A stretch of 64,000 bases of DNA from Enterococcus rivorum (lineage in GTDB: Bacteria > Bacillota > Bacilli > Lactobacillales > Enterococcaceae): positions 84,955 to 148,954 of the forward strand of contig NZ_MIEK01000045.1 in the NCBI RefSeq assembly GCF_001742285.1. The letters run 5' to 3'. Both the position numbers and the translations under genes were made by a program. The notes beneath the pieces were generated by a model that saw only the letters and a program-made list of their open reading frames with translations, did no database searches and had not been told where the DNA came from. Positions within the stretch are counted from its first letter, which is position 1, and each line of letters begins with the position of its first letter. Below, in pieces: positions 33,041 to 42,614 of this stretch.

Positions 33041-34267
33041 TTGAAAGAGAACATTCAACTAGTAAAAATACCTGAGGGAGACTATTCAGATTATCGCTAT
33101 GAAGTAATCTTTAAAGCGTACAAATGGGATCCACAGGTGGAAGATGCCAATACCGTTAGTGAGTACATTGCAGTGCTTGATGAGACAGTTGTGGCTGAAA
33201 TAGCAAGTTTTTCGGAGCAGTTAGCGATGGAAACAATTGAAATGGAGACGGAACTTCTAAATAATCTTTTTTTAGCGAAAGAGCTTGGTTTACCCAATTC
33301 AATGTGCCGTGCTATGAAAAAGGCTAAAAATTATAAAAAGGAAGACCATGTTCGCTTGATGCGCTTTGATTTTCATCCGACTGATGAGGGGTGGAAAATT
33401 TCTGAGGTAAATAGTGATGTACCTGGTGGATTTGCGGAAAGTTCTATTTTGCCAGAAGTAGCTGCACGTTTTGTACCTGATTCAGTCCCTTCAGAAAAAT
33501 TTTCACAGCACTTGCTTAACGGCTTTAAAAAGCGTATTAAGCCAGACGGAACAATTGGATTTGTTCATGCAACCTCTTATTCCGATGATCGGCAAGTGAT
33601 GCAATTCATGGGGGATTACTTTGAAAAAGAAGGGTATCGGGCTTTATATTTAGCGCCAAATCATGCCAAATTTGAAAATAATCGGGTATTTAGTACTTTA
33701 GAGAATAATAAAGAAGAATTAGCCGGACTTATTCGCTTTTTCCCACTAGAATGGATGACTAGATTACCATTTTCTGCGAAGTGGCAAGGATACTATTCAA
33801 CGGTTACCCCTTCCTGTAATCATCCAGTTGCGATGTTGACACAACCTAAGAGTTTACCTTTAATTTGGAATCGACTAGCAACGGACTGTAAAATCTGGAA
33901 ACAACTATTACCTGAAACAAAACTAGTTATTCCTTTAGAATATGAAGATACTGACTATATCTATAAGCCCGTATTTGGGCGTGTTGGTGGAGATATTACT
34001 ATCAAAGAAGCTACTTCTGAGAAAGAATTTGAGCGGATTAAAAAAGAAGCCCTGAAAAGGAAAAAAGAATGGATTGTCCAAAGAAAATTCAACAGTCTTC
34101 CTGTCCAAACACAAGATGGGAAAGAGTTTCATCTTTGTATCGGTGTCTTTGTAGTAGATGGTGTCTTTGCTGGATTGTATGGTCGGATTAATCCTCATGC
34201 TAGAATCGACGAAAAAGCAAAAGATATTCCGATATTAGTGAGAAAAAATGGTCAGGAGGAATTATGA
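33041..34267 (+). CDS. Glutathionylspermidine-synthase-like ATP-grasp protein
   Basis: The TTG start at 33041 follows TAGGAGG. The 408 residues show the hallmarks of the GSP_synth family: FDFHPTDEGWKISEVNSDVPGG, in which Glu and Asn would bind Mg-ATP, then YKPVFGRVGGDI, a glycine-rich ATP loop, and WIVQRKFNSLP. Family members ligate a peptide carboxylate to an amine with ATP; the substrate here is not known and is unlikely to be glutathionylspermidine itself. It overlaps the next gene by four bases. Confidence 0.8.
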   Translation: MKENIQLVKIPEGDYSDYRYEVIFKAYKWDPQVEDANTVSEYIAVLDETVVAEIASFSEQLAMETIEMETELLNNLFLAKELGLPNSMCRAMKKAKNYKKEDHVRLMRFDFHPTDEGWKISEVNSDVPGGFAESSILPEVAARFVPDSVPSEKFSQHLLNGFKKRIKPDGTIGFVHATSYSDDRQVMQFMGDYFEKEGYRALYLAPNHAKFENNRVFSTLENNKEELAGLIRFFPLEWMTRLPFSAKWQGYYSTVTPSCNHPVAMLTQPKSLPLIWNRLATDCKIWKQLLPETKLVIPLEYEDTDYIYKPVFGRVGGDITIKEATSEKEFERIKKEALKRKKEWIVQRKFNSLPVQTQDGKEFHLCIGVFVVDGVFAGLYGRINPHARIDEKAKDIPILVRKNGQEEL

Positions 34268-35004
34268 AAGAGCAGCTAGAATTATACAAAAAATGGGCAC
34301 CAGATACGTCATTATGGACGCAATGGGCGAAACCAGTCGTTTTTATGAATTTGAACACAAAACCAACTTGTAGGGCTATAAATATTTCAAATGTTCAATG
34401 GACTAGTTACGCTGACAATCGATTACTAATCGTTGATTTGGCAGAGGGTAATAGTATCAAGGAAGGGCTAGGTTTGGCTAAAAAAGGTTATCGTCCAGTG
34501 CCGCTATTTAATGGTGTACCTGGGGAAGGAAGAACCGCTGTTTCCATGAAAGGAATTGTAAATGGGTTACGGTATGGTGGCTTTATTTTGGAAGAAACAC
34601 CACTTAAGGTTGAAGCAAATCCTGTGTTTTTACTTGACTCTAATCGTTTCAAGGGCGCTAAAGTAGGACCAGGAATCTTTGATAATCGTTGGTGTGTTGT
34701 GCTGCAAGATATGCCTTCTGCTAGCTATTTAAAAAAACAAGGAATTAAAGAAATTATTGTAAGAACTGACGAGTTTCAGAAAGACTTGAAGTATATTTTG
34801 TATCATTATCACAAAGAAGGTATCATCATTTATCTTTGCGATAAAAAAGGCAATAAACAGATACAAAAAATAGCAAAACCAAAAAACGTGAGCATTTTTT
34901 ATCGCTTTTTGCTTCTTTTAGGGTTAGCTAGAAATGCGGCTGGTGGGTTTGGAATGTCTATTCCCGAAGCAAGTTCTGGCGGTGGGGGCTACCGGGCTGG
35001 CTAG
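34264..35004 (+). CDS. Unknown protein coupled to the ATP-grasp gene
   Basis: Start and preceding stop overlap (ATGA), which indicates coupled synthesis. The 246 residues are soluble, with alternating strands and helices and an ADNRLLIVDLAEGNS segment; the end is a Gly/Ser-rich tail (SSGGGGYRAG). I do not recognise a catalytic motif. Position between an ATP-grasp protein and a YiaA-type membrane protein suggests that it takes part in the same modification or surface process. Confidence 0.55.
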   Translation: MKEQLELYKKWAPDTSLWTQWAKPVVFMNLNTKPTCRAINISNVQWTSYADNRLLIVDLAEGNSIKEGLGLAKKGYRPVPLFNGVPGEGRTAVSMKGIVNGLRYGGFILEETPLKVEANPVFLLDSNRFKGAKVGPGIFDNRWCVVLQDMPSASYLKKQGIKEIIVRTDEFQKDLKYILYHYHKEGIIIYLCDKKGNKQIQKIAKPKNVSIFYRFLLLLGLARNAAGGFGMSIPEASSGGGGYRAG

Positions 35005-35148
35005 TAAATGATAACGAAGGAATACCTTTTTTGAATATTATTTAAGTTTTTCGATTTATATGTTTATTTATTCGAAAAAAACATAGTAATAAATGACTTG
35101 GGATGATAAACTATTTTGGTACCACTAAAATATTCTTAGGAGGAAATT

Positions 35149-35415
35149 ATGAAAAAAAAGGTCTACAGAAATACACCAGCGTTTGTATTTTTAAGTTGGG
35201 GGTCATTTGCGTTCTTTGTTGCGTTGATGATGATTGGGTTATATACACTTAAAGAGCCTTTGATGGTGAAAGGCTACTACTTGATGGGATCGGTAGGTCT
35301 GATTTCTTCATCGTTTACGCTTGCAAAAGTTGTGAGAGATAATCAAGAAGATGAAGAGCGCTATAATCAAATGTTTCGTGCGGCGGATGAAGGTTCAACA
35401 GAAAAAGAAATATAA
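35149..35415 (+). CDS. YiaA/YiaB-type small membrane protein
   Basis: The 88 residues contain two transmembrane helices (about 11-32 and 44-60) separated by the short loop LKEPLMVKGYYLM, then KVVRDN. This is the YiaAB two-helix domain pattern (GLYTLKEPLxxKGYYL, KxxRD). AGGAGG precedes the ATG. Members are found near DUF350 and ATP-grasp genes in other bacteria to my recollection; no function is established. Confidence 0.75.
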   Translation: MKKKVYRNTPAFVFLSWGSFAFFVALMMIGLYTLKEPLMVKGYYLMGSVGLISSSFTLAKVVRDNQEDEERYNQMFRAADEGSTEKEI

Positions 35416-35460
35416 GAATGTACATTTATAAATGAGCTTGGAAGATAAACTGTAACGAAT

Positions 35461-35503
35461 AGAGGATGGGACAAAACTAAAAATCAGTTTTGTTTCATCC
35501 TCT
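35461..35503. repeat. Dispersed palindromic terminator-like element
   Basis: A 17-position stem (35461-35477 with 35487-35503, several G-U) around the loop TAAAAATCA. Relatives occur at 31770-31811 (degraded), 47134-47182 and 57752-57792. It may end the YiaA-type transcript. The remainder of 35504-35732 has one short hairpin (35570-35588) and no gene. Confidence 0.6.
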
Positions 35504-35732
35504 AAATCGGAATAAACGGTGGTCAAAAGTCTGCGTTTTCGGAAATCTCCCGCAAAGCACTCAATAGATAAAGCGCATGGTGCGCTTTTCGTTCTAATTT
35601 CACGCCCCAAAACGACTTCTGTCTCGACCTCTATTTTTTGCAACTATAGAAGTACTCTGACTGAAATGAACGTATAAAATCTTTCAAAAGAGCCTATAAA
35701 TACAATCGTTTTTTTTGCATAAATGACTAGCC

Positions 35733-36740
35733 TTAATACATTCCTAAACTAAATAACCAAGCGAGTAAGACTGAAACTGGACCTGTGAGCATTCTTGAGA
35801 ACAGAACCGCCGGAACGCCGATTTCAACTGTATAGGGCTCTGCTTCTGCAAGGGTTAAACCGACGGGGACAAAATCGGCACCTGCTTGAGAATTAATTGC
35901 AAAAAGTGCTGGTAAGGCCATCGCAGGAGGAATCGTTCCTTTACCAATTTCTACACCTAAAAGCACACCAACTACTTGAGCGATAACAGCTCCGGGACCT
36001 AAAACGGGAGATAAAATAGGAATGGAGCAAATCAGAGAAAGAATAATTAACCCGAAGATATTTCCAGAAAGAGGCTTTACTCCTGCAGCAATAACATTAC
36101 CGATTCCAGTATAATTAATGAGTCCAACAAGCATGCTGACAAAAGCCATGAAGGGCAAAATATTCTTAATCACAATTTCAATGGTATCTCGTCCAGCTTG
36201 GTAAAAAATCCCAACTACGTTGCCGACACTTCGTCCCATCCGGTTAATCAGCCCTAGTAATCCACCTTGGTTTTCAGCGACTTCGTCTTTAGCGGCTTGC
36301 ACTTTTTGTTTCGCTTCTGAATAGTCGACTGTTTTTTTATCAACGCTACTTTCAATAGACGAAGATAGAACTTCATCGGAAAGGAAAATTTCATGTAAAC
36401 TAACACCAGAGACAAAGTTTTCTTCGTTTATAAATTTCATCAATGGGCCAGAAGGTGTGGTTGCATGGAGATTAACTGTTAGGACGTTTAATTTAGGATA
36501 GACACCGCAACGAGCCGTCCCACCACAATCGACTACTGCACAAATCATTTCTTCAGGAGCGACTTTTTCCTTAAAGCCATCTTTTGCTTCGACGCCAAGT
36601 AAATCTGCAATTTTTTGGGCCACTGGATGAATGCCACCGCCAGTTATGGAAGCGACAATTTTCTTTGTATCAGAGGGAGCGAGTGTTAATGGACCGCCCC
36701 AACCACTTTTACCTTTAACAACTACTACAGATTTTGTCAT
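35733..36740 (-). CDS. srlE: PTS glucitol/sorbitol-type EIIBC component
   Basis: I set the start at the ATG complementary to 36738-36740, with AGGAGG just before it. The 335-residue protein starts with the EIIB domain ([15 protein letters not shown]; the likely phosphorylated Cys lies in [13 protein letters not shown]), then a linker and a membrane EIIC half with GRDTIE and about four to five helices. It transports and phosphorylates a hexitol-like sugar with EIIC and EIIA. It is the last gene of the leftward gutM-srlA-srlE operon; its EIIA is encoded on the other side of the shared control region. Confidence 0.9.
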   Translation of the reverse strand: MTKSVVVVKGKSGWGGPLTLAPSDTKKIVASITGGGIHPVAQKIADLLGVEAKDGFKEKVAPEEMICAVVDCGGTARCGVYPKLNVLTVNLHATTPSGPLMKFINEENFVSGVSLHEIFLSDEVLSSSIESSVDKKTVDYSEAKQKVQAAKDEVAENQGGLLGLINRMGRSVGNVVGIFYQAGRDTIEIVIKNILPFMAFVSMLVGLINYTGIGNVIAAGVKPLSGNIFGLIILSLICSIPILSPVLGPGAVIAQVVGVLLGVEIGKGTIPPAMALPALFAINSQAGADFVPVGLTLAEAEPYTVEIGVPAVLFSRMLTGPVSVLLAWLFSLGMY

Positions 36741-36757
36741 CTTTTTTTCCTCCTTCA

Positions 36758-37282
36758 TTATCCGTTTGCAGGGTCTTTCCACATCATTTTAGTTAATGTT
36801 TCTGTACAAATACCACGTATTAGAATAACAATCAGACCAACAATAAAGTAACGAACAGCTAAAGGCATTACAGATAAACCGAGAGTTGTTAAGCCAGAAG
36901 AGATACCTGTCCAGACGAAAAGTTCTCCAGCGTTAGCATGGGGAAACAATCCGGTGATAGGATGAACTAAGGAAACAGAGGCGTCATAGAAAGCAGGTTT
37001 TTGTTTTTCATTTAGAAAACGACCGAAAGAATAGCACATCGGATTTGTTAGAAAGAACACTGCGAGAAACGGGAACAAACTATAGCGTAAAATAATATTC
37101 TTAGTACAAAATTGAGCGAAGCGAGTCACACGATCTTCCCCAATTAAAGCGATCAATGCGTTTACGAAGGTTAGTAAAACAATTAAAGTTGGCAGGATAC
37201 CTGTTATTAATCCAACTAAGTTTTCACCACCAGCATTAAAAATACCAATAAAGTTTTCTGCTAATTTTACTAAAAAGTCCAT
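36758..37282 (-). CDS. srlA: PTS glucitol/sorbitol-type EIIC component
   Basis: The 174 residues are a membrane protein of the EIIC2 glucitol family, opening [19 protein letters not shown] and containing [24 protein letters not shown], a conserved substrate-region motif. It lies two bases downstream of gutM and 17 bases before srlE on the minus strand, so all three are one transcript. With EIIBC and EIIA it forms a complete permease. Confidence 0.9.
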   Translation of the reverse strand: MDFLVKLAENFIGIFNAGGENLVGLITGILPTLIVLLTFVNALIALIGEDRVTRFAQFCTKNIILRYSLFPFLAVFFLTNPMCYSFGRFLNEKQKPAFYDASVSLVHPITGLFPHANAGELFVWTGISSGLTTLGLSVMPLAVRYFIVGLIVILIRGICTETLTKMMWKDPANG

Positions 37283-37284
37283 AA

Positions 37285-37674
37285 CTATGCCTCCATTTTT
37301 TGTTTTTCTTTATCAATGAGAGTTAATGCTTGTTGGAATGCTTTTCTTCTTCTTTTCCCCTTTAGGTCAGCTAAAGCGACTTCTGCTGATTGACCAATTG
37401 TCTTTTTTAATGGTCTAAATCGAGCGAAAACAGTATAACCAGACATTTGTTGGCAATCTAAAATCGTTCCGTTATCATCTGTTATGACAATCATAATGAT
37501 GCCACTACCTAAATTGAATTTAGTTTTCTCGATCCCAACCCCTAAGTAACCAACGCCATGTGCCTTACTTTTATTAATTATTCTGTGGTAATTCTTTTGC
37601 TGAAGAAAAGAAAAGCCAAACTGTAACATCCAGCAAGCGACTAATAAAAAGATTAGATTTTGATACTTTCCCAT
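37285..37674 (-). CDS. gutM: Glucitol operon activator-like protein GutM
   Basis: The 129 residues have one N-terminal hydrophobic helix and a soluble domain containing GVGIEKTKFNLGSGIIMIVITDDNG, matching the GutM family. GutM activates glucitol genes in E. coli; here its hydrophobic N-terminus and position directly before the PTS genes point to a membrane-linked regulatory role. The start has GAGGAG upstream. Confidence 0.85.
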   Translation of the reverse strand: MGKYQNLIFLLVACWMLQFGFSFLQQKNYHRIINKSKAHGVGYLGVGIEKTKFNLGSGIIMIVITDDNGTILDCQQMSGYTVFARFRPLKKTIGQSAEVALADLKGKRRRKAFQQALTLIDKEKQKMEA

Positions 37675-37700
37675 AAATTTCTCCTCTCCTATCCATTATT

Positions 37701-37714
37701 TGAAAGCGCTTTAC
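37701..37714. promoter_or_regulatory. cre site (CcpA operator) for the leftward PTS operon
   Basis: TGAAAGCGCTTTAC is a near-perfect cre palindrome. It covers the expected start of leftward transcription, so CcpA binding should repress gutM-srlA-srlE when a preferred sugar is present. Confidence 0.8.
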
Positions 37715-37720
37715 GACAAT

Positions 37721-37749
37721 ATAGTAAGTTGAATATTTTGAAAAGTCAA
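37721..37749 (-). promoter_or_regulatory. Leftward promoter of the PTS operon
   Basis: On the minus strand TTGACT (37744-37749) and TACTAT (37721-37726) are 17 bases apart. Confidence 0.7.
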
Positions 37750-37846
37750 TAATTTTTTACAGTTATTTTTATGTTGGAACATATGTTATCTTCGTGAAAA
37801 AATAGTGTCAAAATATAAATATGACTGTAATTTAAAGAAACAAACT

Positions 37847-37883
37847 TGAAAGCGTTGACAATGAACTTTTTAAAATATATCAT
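37847..37883 (+). promoter_or_regulatory. Rightward promoter overlapped by a cre site
   Basis: TTGACA (37855-37860) and TATCAT (37878-37883) have a 17-base spacer. The cre-like sequence TGAAAGCGTTGACA (37847-37860) covers the -35 box, so CcpA would block this promoter. Confidence 0.75.
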
Positions 37884-37935
37884 CTAGTTGTATCAAACGT
37901 TACCGGTAATAACATTTGTTAAAGGAGTGGAACAT

Positions 37936-39180
37936 TTGACAATTTATCAGCAGCTATTAGAAAGAGAAAAAGAAGGCAATTCAATTAAAGTTGGGGTAAT
38001 CGGAGCAGGGCAAATGGGATTCGGAATGATTGCACAAATTGCAACAATTCCGGGCATGTCAGTTACTGGAATTAGTGATATTCGAAAAGAATATGCGGAT
38101 AAGGCAAAAGACGCATACTTAGCATCGTCTGATTTAAAAAATAAAGTAACAACAACGACAGATTTTAAAGAAGTTATTTATTCGGAGGATGTTCAGATTG
38201 TGGTTGATGCAACTGGTGTACCAGAAATTGGCGCAAAAATTGCTTTAGATACGCTGATTGCAAAAAAACAATTAGTCCTATTAAACGTAGAAATTGATAT
38301 TACAATTGGTCCTTTAATGAACAAACTTTATCAATCGGCTGGCTTAGTTTATACTGGTTCCGATGGAGATGAACCTGCAGCTACGACAGAATTATTTGAG
38401 TTTGCCAAATCAATGGGGATGAACGTTTTGGTTGCAGGGAAGGGGAAAAATAATAAGTTAAAAGTAACGGCTAATCCTGATACTTGCCAAGCGGAAGCAG
38501 ATAGTAAAAAGATGGCTTCTCACATGTTAGCTGCTTTTCAAGATGGCACAAAGACAATGGCTGAAATGAACTTGCTTTCAAATGCGATTGGATTCATTCC
38601 AGATAAAGTAGGGATGCATGGCTTGTCAGGAGATGTTGATTCAGTGATTAAAGACCTGGATTTGAAAGAAAACGGTGGGGTTCTTGATAAATTTGGTGTG
38701 GTCGAGTATGTAGATGGCTTAGCTCCAGGTGTTTTCGTCATTGTAGAAGGGCAAAATGAAGGCGTCAAACACGAAATGAATTATTTAATGAAAAAAGAGG
38801 CAGATCATCACATCTTGTATAGACCTTATCATCTGGCGAGCCTAGAAACACCAATAACGATTGCCAAAGCGGTACTAAGAAAGGATCATGCGATTGTACC
38901 AATAGGTGCACCTATTTCTGAAACGGTCGCTGTAACAAAGAAAGACATTGCTGAAGGTGAAAAATTAGATGGCATCGGTGGCTTCTGTGTACGAGGTGTA
39001 TTAGAAACACATCTTGATATGAAAGCAGAAGGACATCTTCCAATTGGATTAATCTCAGGAGAAGTTGTGGCACGTAGACCCATCAAAGCGGGGACCTTTA
39101 TTACAGAAGAAGATGTTGTTTTAGACGAAACAACAACCGTTTGGCAATTACGAAAGCTACAAGATAGCACATTTAGTTAA
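37936..39180 (+). CDS. NAD(P)-dependent oxidoreductase with SAF domain
   Basis: A TTG start at 37936 follows AAAGGAG. The 414 residues start with a Rossmann fold (KVGVIGAGQMGFGMIAQ, residues about 18-34), with homoserine-dehydrogenase-like features (VVDATGVPEIG, YTGSDGDEPA), and end with a SAF domain (about 325-395: AVTKKDIAEGEKLDGIGG). The family occurs in sugar and polyol operons. It may oxidise the phosphorylated product of the PTS, but the substrate is not known. It is the first gene of the rightward operon. Confidence 0.75.
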   Translation: MTIYQQLLEREKEGNSIKVGVIGAGQMGFGMIAQIATIPGMSVTGISDIRKEYADKAKDAYLASSDLKNKVTTTTDFKEVIYSEDVQIVVDATGVPEIGAKIALDTLIAKKQLVLLNVEIDITIGPLMNKLYQSAGLVYTGSDGDEPAATTELFEFAKSMGMNVLVAGKGKNNKLKVTANPDTCQAEADSKKMASHMLAAFQDGTKTMAEMNLLSNAIGFIPDKVGMHGLSGDVDSVIKDLDLKENGGVLDKFGVVEYVDGLAPGVFVIVEGQNEGVKHEMNYLMKKEADHHILYRPYHLASLETPITIAKAVLRKDHAIVPIGAPISETVAVTKKDIAEGEKLDGIGGFCVRGVLETHLDMKAEGHLPIGLISGEVVARRPIKAGTFITEEDVVLDETTTVWQLRKLQDSTFS

Positions 39181-39210
39181 CCGTTAATAAGTATTAAAGG
39201 AGCTGGAAAC

Positions 39211-39570
39211 ATGGTAAAATCAACTGTAAAAGAAATTGGAGAATTTGCATTTTTTGAAGACGTTCCTGTGCTTATTTTATTTAATTCTACAGCGCCAGAA
39301 GGCCTTCGTGAAGTTTGTGTGATACATGATTTCAATGAAGAAGCAAATGAAGAGATGCTAAGAGAAGGCAGTAAAATAGTATTTGGAAAACAAGAATATA
39401 CTGTAGAAAAAATTGGCAATGTAGCAAATAGTACGTTATATGAATTAGGCCATATTTCTCTTTACTTTGATTTGAAAGATGAAGAATTGTTGCCAGGTTC
39501 TGCCGCGCTTAGTCCTAACGAGGTACCTAAGATTGAGCCAGGAGATGTGATTCAGTTTATATACGAATAA
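39211..39570 (+). CDS. srlB: PTS glucitol/sorbitol-type EIIA component
   Basis: The 119 residues match EIIA of the glucitol family, with EVCVIHDF and ELGHISLYFDL, which contain His residues (one would be the phosphorylation site), and the terminal GDVIQF pattern. It completes the permease encoded leftward (srlA, srlE). That the EIIA is separated from its partners and put with the dehydrogenase genes ties both operons to one substrate. Confidence 0.88.
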   Translation: MVKSTVKEIGEFAFFEDVPVLILFNSTAPEGLREVCVIHDFNEEANEEMLREGSKIVFGKQEYTVEKIGNVANSTLYELGHISLYFDLKDEELLPGSAALSPNEVPKIEPGDVIQFIYE

Positions 39571-39594
39571 ATATTAATTTTGGAGGGCAAGAGA

Positions 39595-40551
39595 ATGAGT
39601 TATTCAGATGATACAAGATTGTTGGTGGAAATTGCTTCCATGTATTACGAAGAAGGAGCGAAGCAAGCAGCTATTGCCAAGAAATTTAGTATTAGCCGTT
39701 CTCTTGTCTCAAAGTATTTGGCAAAAGCAAGAGATCTAGGGTTGGTAGAAATCATTATTCACGATGATCTGCTTCATCCTTATCGACATTTAGAAGAAAA
39801 AGTAAAAAGAAAATATAATTTGGACGAAGTGATTTGTATTTCTTCTAGTGGTGCAGAAATGTTGGTTAAAAGGTTGGGTGTGACAACAGCGAAATATTTA
39901 TCTAGAATCATTCAACCCCATCATACAGTGTGTATTTCAGCAGGAACGACTGTTCAAGAAGTGGCAATGAATTTTTCTTCAAAAAATCAATTGCCGGATG
40001 TTCGTTTTGTACCAATGGTAGGTGGATTAGGGGAGCAGCACATGAACTTACAAGCGAATATTGTTTGTGAGCTATTTGCTAAAAGTAGTGGTGCTACTGC
40101 AATCGAGCAACATGCACCGATTGCTGTGGATTCTGCAGAAGCAAAAAAAGTATTCATGGACCAATCTTTTATTAAAAATGTTTTTCATCAAGCGAAGCAA
40201 GCGGATATTGCTCTGGTAGGTATCGGCGGATTACCTGTCTATTCTACGATGACTAAGGCTTATCTTTCCGAAGATCGGGAAGAAATAGCTGATGATTTAG
40301 CGACAGCAGATATTGTAGGGGATATTTGCTACAATTTCATTGATAGTGCAGGTAAATTGGCCGATTGTAAATGGAATGAGTGCGTGCTAGCGATGAATCT
40401 GGACGAATTGAAAAAAATTCCTCGAGTAGTAGCTGTTGCAGGTGGAAAAGATAAATTAGAAGGAATTCATGCTGCGTTGATTGGTGAGTTAGTCAACGTA
40501 TTAGTAACTGACGAACAAACTGCCAAAGCGTTGTTGGCTAAAATAGAATAA
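39595..40551 (+). CDS. SorC/DeoR-type sugar-responsive transcriptional regulator
   Basis: The ATG at 39595 follows GGAGGG. The 318 residues have an N-terminal helix-turn-helix (IASMYYEEGAKQAAIAKKFSISRSLVSKYL) typical of the SorC family, and a C-terminal sugar-binding domain (VCISAGTTVQEVA, VPMVGGLGEQ, GIGGLPVYS). Phosphorylated sugars are the usual inducers. It lies inside the operon that it probably controls. Confidence 0.88.
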   Translation: MSYSDDTRLLVEIASMYYEEGAKQAAIAKKFSISRSLVSKYLAKARDLGLVEIIIHDDLLHPYRHLEEKVKRKYNLDEVICISSSGAEMLVKRLGVTTAKYLSRIIQPHHTVCISAGTTVQEVAMNFSSKNQLPDVRFVPMVGGLGEQHMNLQANIVCELFAKSSGATAIEQHAPIAVDSAEAKKVFMDQSFIKNVFHQAKQADIALVGIGGLPVYSTMTKAYLSEDREEIADDLATADIVGDICYNFIDSAGKLADCKWNECVLAMNLDELKKIPRVVAVAGGKDKLEGIHAALIGELVNVLVTDEQTAKALLAKIE

Positions 40552-40615
40552 AATCTCTTGCTTTTGTCTCTCTGATTTTTTACCCAGTAAAAAAATAAGA
40601 AAGAGGAGCGAACTC

Positions 40616-41605
40616 ATGACGGTATCTATAAAGAACCATGCAAACATTACAGATGAGCAATTTAAAAAAATTTATGAAACCATGTGGGAAATCCGTTACT
40701 TTGATGAAAAAGTCGATCAGCTATTTGCGAAAGGCTTGATTCATGGAACAACCCATTTGGCTGTAGGTCAGGAAGCGACTGCTGCTGGAAGTGGAGCAGT
40801 TTTGAAAACAACTGACTGGATTACGGCGACTCATCGTGGGCATGGACAGACGATTGCGAAAGGAACAAACATTAAAGCGATGATGGCGGAGCTTTTTGGT
40901 CGAACAACAGGAACCAACAAAGGCAAAGGTGGCTCCATGCACATTGCTGATTTAGATACAGGAAATTTAGGTGCTAATGGGATTGTAGGTGGCGGCTATC
41001 CAATTGCTACTGGAGCAGGTTTGACTTCAAAAATGAAAAAACTTGATCGAGTTGCACTTGCTTATGGTGGAGACGGCTCCACTAACGAAGGAAGCTTCCA
41101 TGAATCGCTGAACTTAGCGGCTATTTGGGATTTACCTGTTATTTTTTTCATTGAAAATAATCAATATGGAATGAGTGGCTCAGTAAAAGAGATGACTAGA
41201 GTGGAAAAGTTGTCTGATCGGGCTAAAGCTTATGGCATTAAAGGGGTTACGATTGACGGCAATGACCTGATTTCAGTGATTAATACTACTTCTGAAGCGG
41301 TAGAACGAGCAAGAAATGGAGAAGGACCAACATTGATTGAGGCACTAACCTATCGTTGGAAGGGACACTCCAAATCAGATGCTAAAAAGTATCGCACGAA
41401 AGAAGAAGAACAAGATTGGCGTACAAATAAAGATCCCATCAAAAGGACTAAACGAACCTTACTAGAGGCGGGTGTTCTTTCGGAAGAAGAGGCAGAAACA
41501 CTTCGTTTAAAAGCGAAACAAACGATTGAAGAGGCCGTGACTTTTGCTGAACAAAGCCCAATGGTTCCCGTAGAGTCTCTATTTGACGATGTTTATGCAG
41601 AATAG
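40616..41605 (+). CDS. acoA: 2-oxoacid/acetoin dehydrogenase E1 alpha subunit
   Basis: The 329 residues match thiamine-diphosphate-dependent E1 alpha: the GDG...NN motif runs from GDGSTNEGSFHESL (near 153) to FFIENNQYGMS; THRGHGQTIAKG precedes it. Size and features such as MWEIRYFDEKV fit acetoin dehydrogenase AcoA and branched or pyruvate E1 alpha. The enzyme would convert acetoin or a 2-oxoacid to an acyl group on E2. The order E1a, E1b, E2, E3 follows. Which substrate is used cannot be read from the sequence. Confidence 0.85.
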   Translation: MTVSIKNHANITDEQFKKIYETMWEIRYFDEKVDQLFAKGLIHGTTHLAVGQEATAAGSGAVLKTTDWITATHRGHGQTIAKGTNIKAMMAELFGRTTGTNKGKGGSMHIADLDTGNLGANGIVGGGYPIATGAGLTSKMKKLDRVALAYGGDGSTNEGSFHESLNLAAIWDLPVIFFIENNQYGMSGSVKEMTRVEKLSDRAKAYGIKGVTIDGNDLISVINTTSEAVERARNGEGPTLIEALTYRWKGHSKSDAKKYRTKEEEQDWRTNKDPIKRTKRTLLEAGVLSEEEAETLRLKAKQTIEEAVTFAEQSPMVPVESLFDDVYAE

Positions 41606-41617
41606 GAGGAAGAGAGA

Positions 41618-42601
41618 ATGAGAGAAATTACTTATTCAGAAGCTGTTCGCGAAGCGTTGTCTGAAGCAATGAGAGAAAACGAAGACGTGTTCATGCTAGG
41701 AGAAGATATCGGTGTTTATGGTGGAGCATTTGGTGTTAGTCGTGGGATGGTTGAAGAATTTGGGCAGGAGCGAGTTCGTTCAACGCCTATTTCAGAATCG
41801 GTTATTGCAGGGGCGTCAGTAGGAGCAGCTATGACGGGCATGCGTCCTGTCTTTGAAATTCAATTTTCCGACTTTGTGACAATTGCGCTAGATCAACTAG
41901 TCAATCAAGCGGCTAAAATTCGCTATATGTATGGGGGAAAGGCTAAAATTCCGTTAGTTATGCGTACGCCTGGTGGTTCAGGAACAGGGGCAGCAGCTCA
42001 ACATTCTCAAAGTCTAGAAAACTGGACAGCCCATGTGCCAGGATTAAAAGTGATTCAACCTGCGACAGCTTATGATGCGAAAGGATTACTTCACGCGGCG
42101 ATTGAAGACGACAATCCCGTGATGTTTTATGAGCATAAATTATGTTATCGGACAACCAGTGATGTTCCAGAAGGGAAATATACAATTCCCATCGGTGTAG
42201 CGGATATAAAAAAAGTTGGTTCAGATGTAACCGTTATCGCGACAGGAATCATGGTGCACAAAGCCTTGGCCGCAGCGGAGCTTTTAGCTGAAGAGGGGAT
42301 TAATATAGAAGTTGTAGATCCAAGAACGTTAGTGCCGTTAGATAAGCAAACGATTATTGCGTCGGTATCGAAAACAGGCAAAGCAATTGTTGTAACCGAA
42401 GCTGTGAAGCGAAGTGGCTTTAGCGCAGAATTGGCTAGTGTGATTGCAGAAAGTGAGTGTTTCGATTTTCTGGATGCTCCAATCATTCGTCTCGCTGGAA
42501 AAGAAGTACCAATGCCCTATCATCCTGACTTAGAAAAAAAGGCAGTTCCACAAATAGAAGATATTGTAGCGGCTTGTCGAAACTTAATGGGAAAAGGATA
42601 A
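41618..42601 (+). CDS. acoB: 2-oxoacid/acetoin dehydrogenase E1 beta subunit
   Basis: The 327 residues are a transketolase-like E1 beta: [15 protein letters not shown] at 29-43, [20 protein letters not shown], and [19 protein letters not shown]. It pairs with E1 alpha to form the thiamine-diphosphate site. AGGAGG precedes the start, 12 bases after acoA. Confidence 0.88.
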   Translation: MREITYSEAVREALSEAMRENEDVFMLGEDIGVYGGAFGVSRGMVEEFGQERVRSTPISESVIAGASVGAAMTGMRPVFEIQFSDFVTIALDQLVNQAAKIRYMYGGKAKIPLVMRTPGGSGTGAAAQHSQSLENWTAHVPGLKVIQPATAYDAKGLLHAAIEDDNPVMFYEHKLCYRTTSDVPEGKYTIPIGVADIKKVGSDVTVIATGIMVHKALAAAELLAEEGINIEVVDPRTLVPLDKQTIIASVSKTGKAIVVTEAVKRSGFSAELASVIAESECFDFLDAPIIRLAGKEVPMPYHPDLEKKAVPQIEDIVAACRNLMGKG

Positions 42602-42614
42602 AGGGGGAGAAAAC

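Noticed and set aside
42145..42486. Minus-strand ORF opposite the E1 beta gene
   Set aside because: It lies entirely within a well-supported coding gene and shows no family features or start signals.
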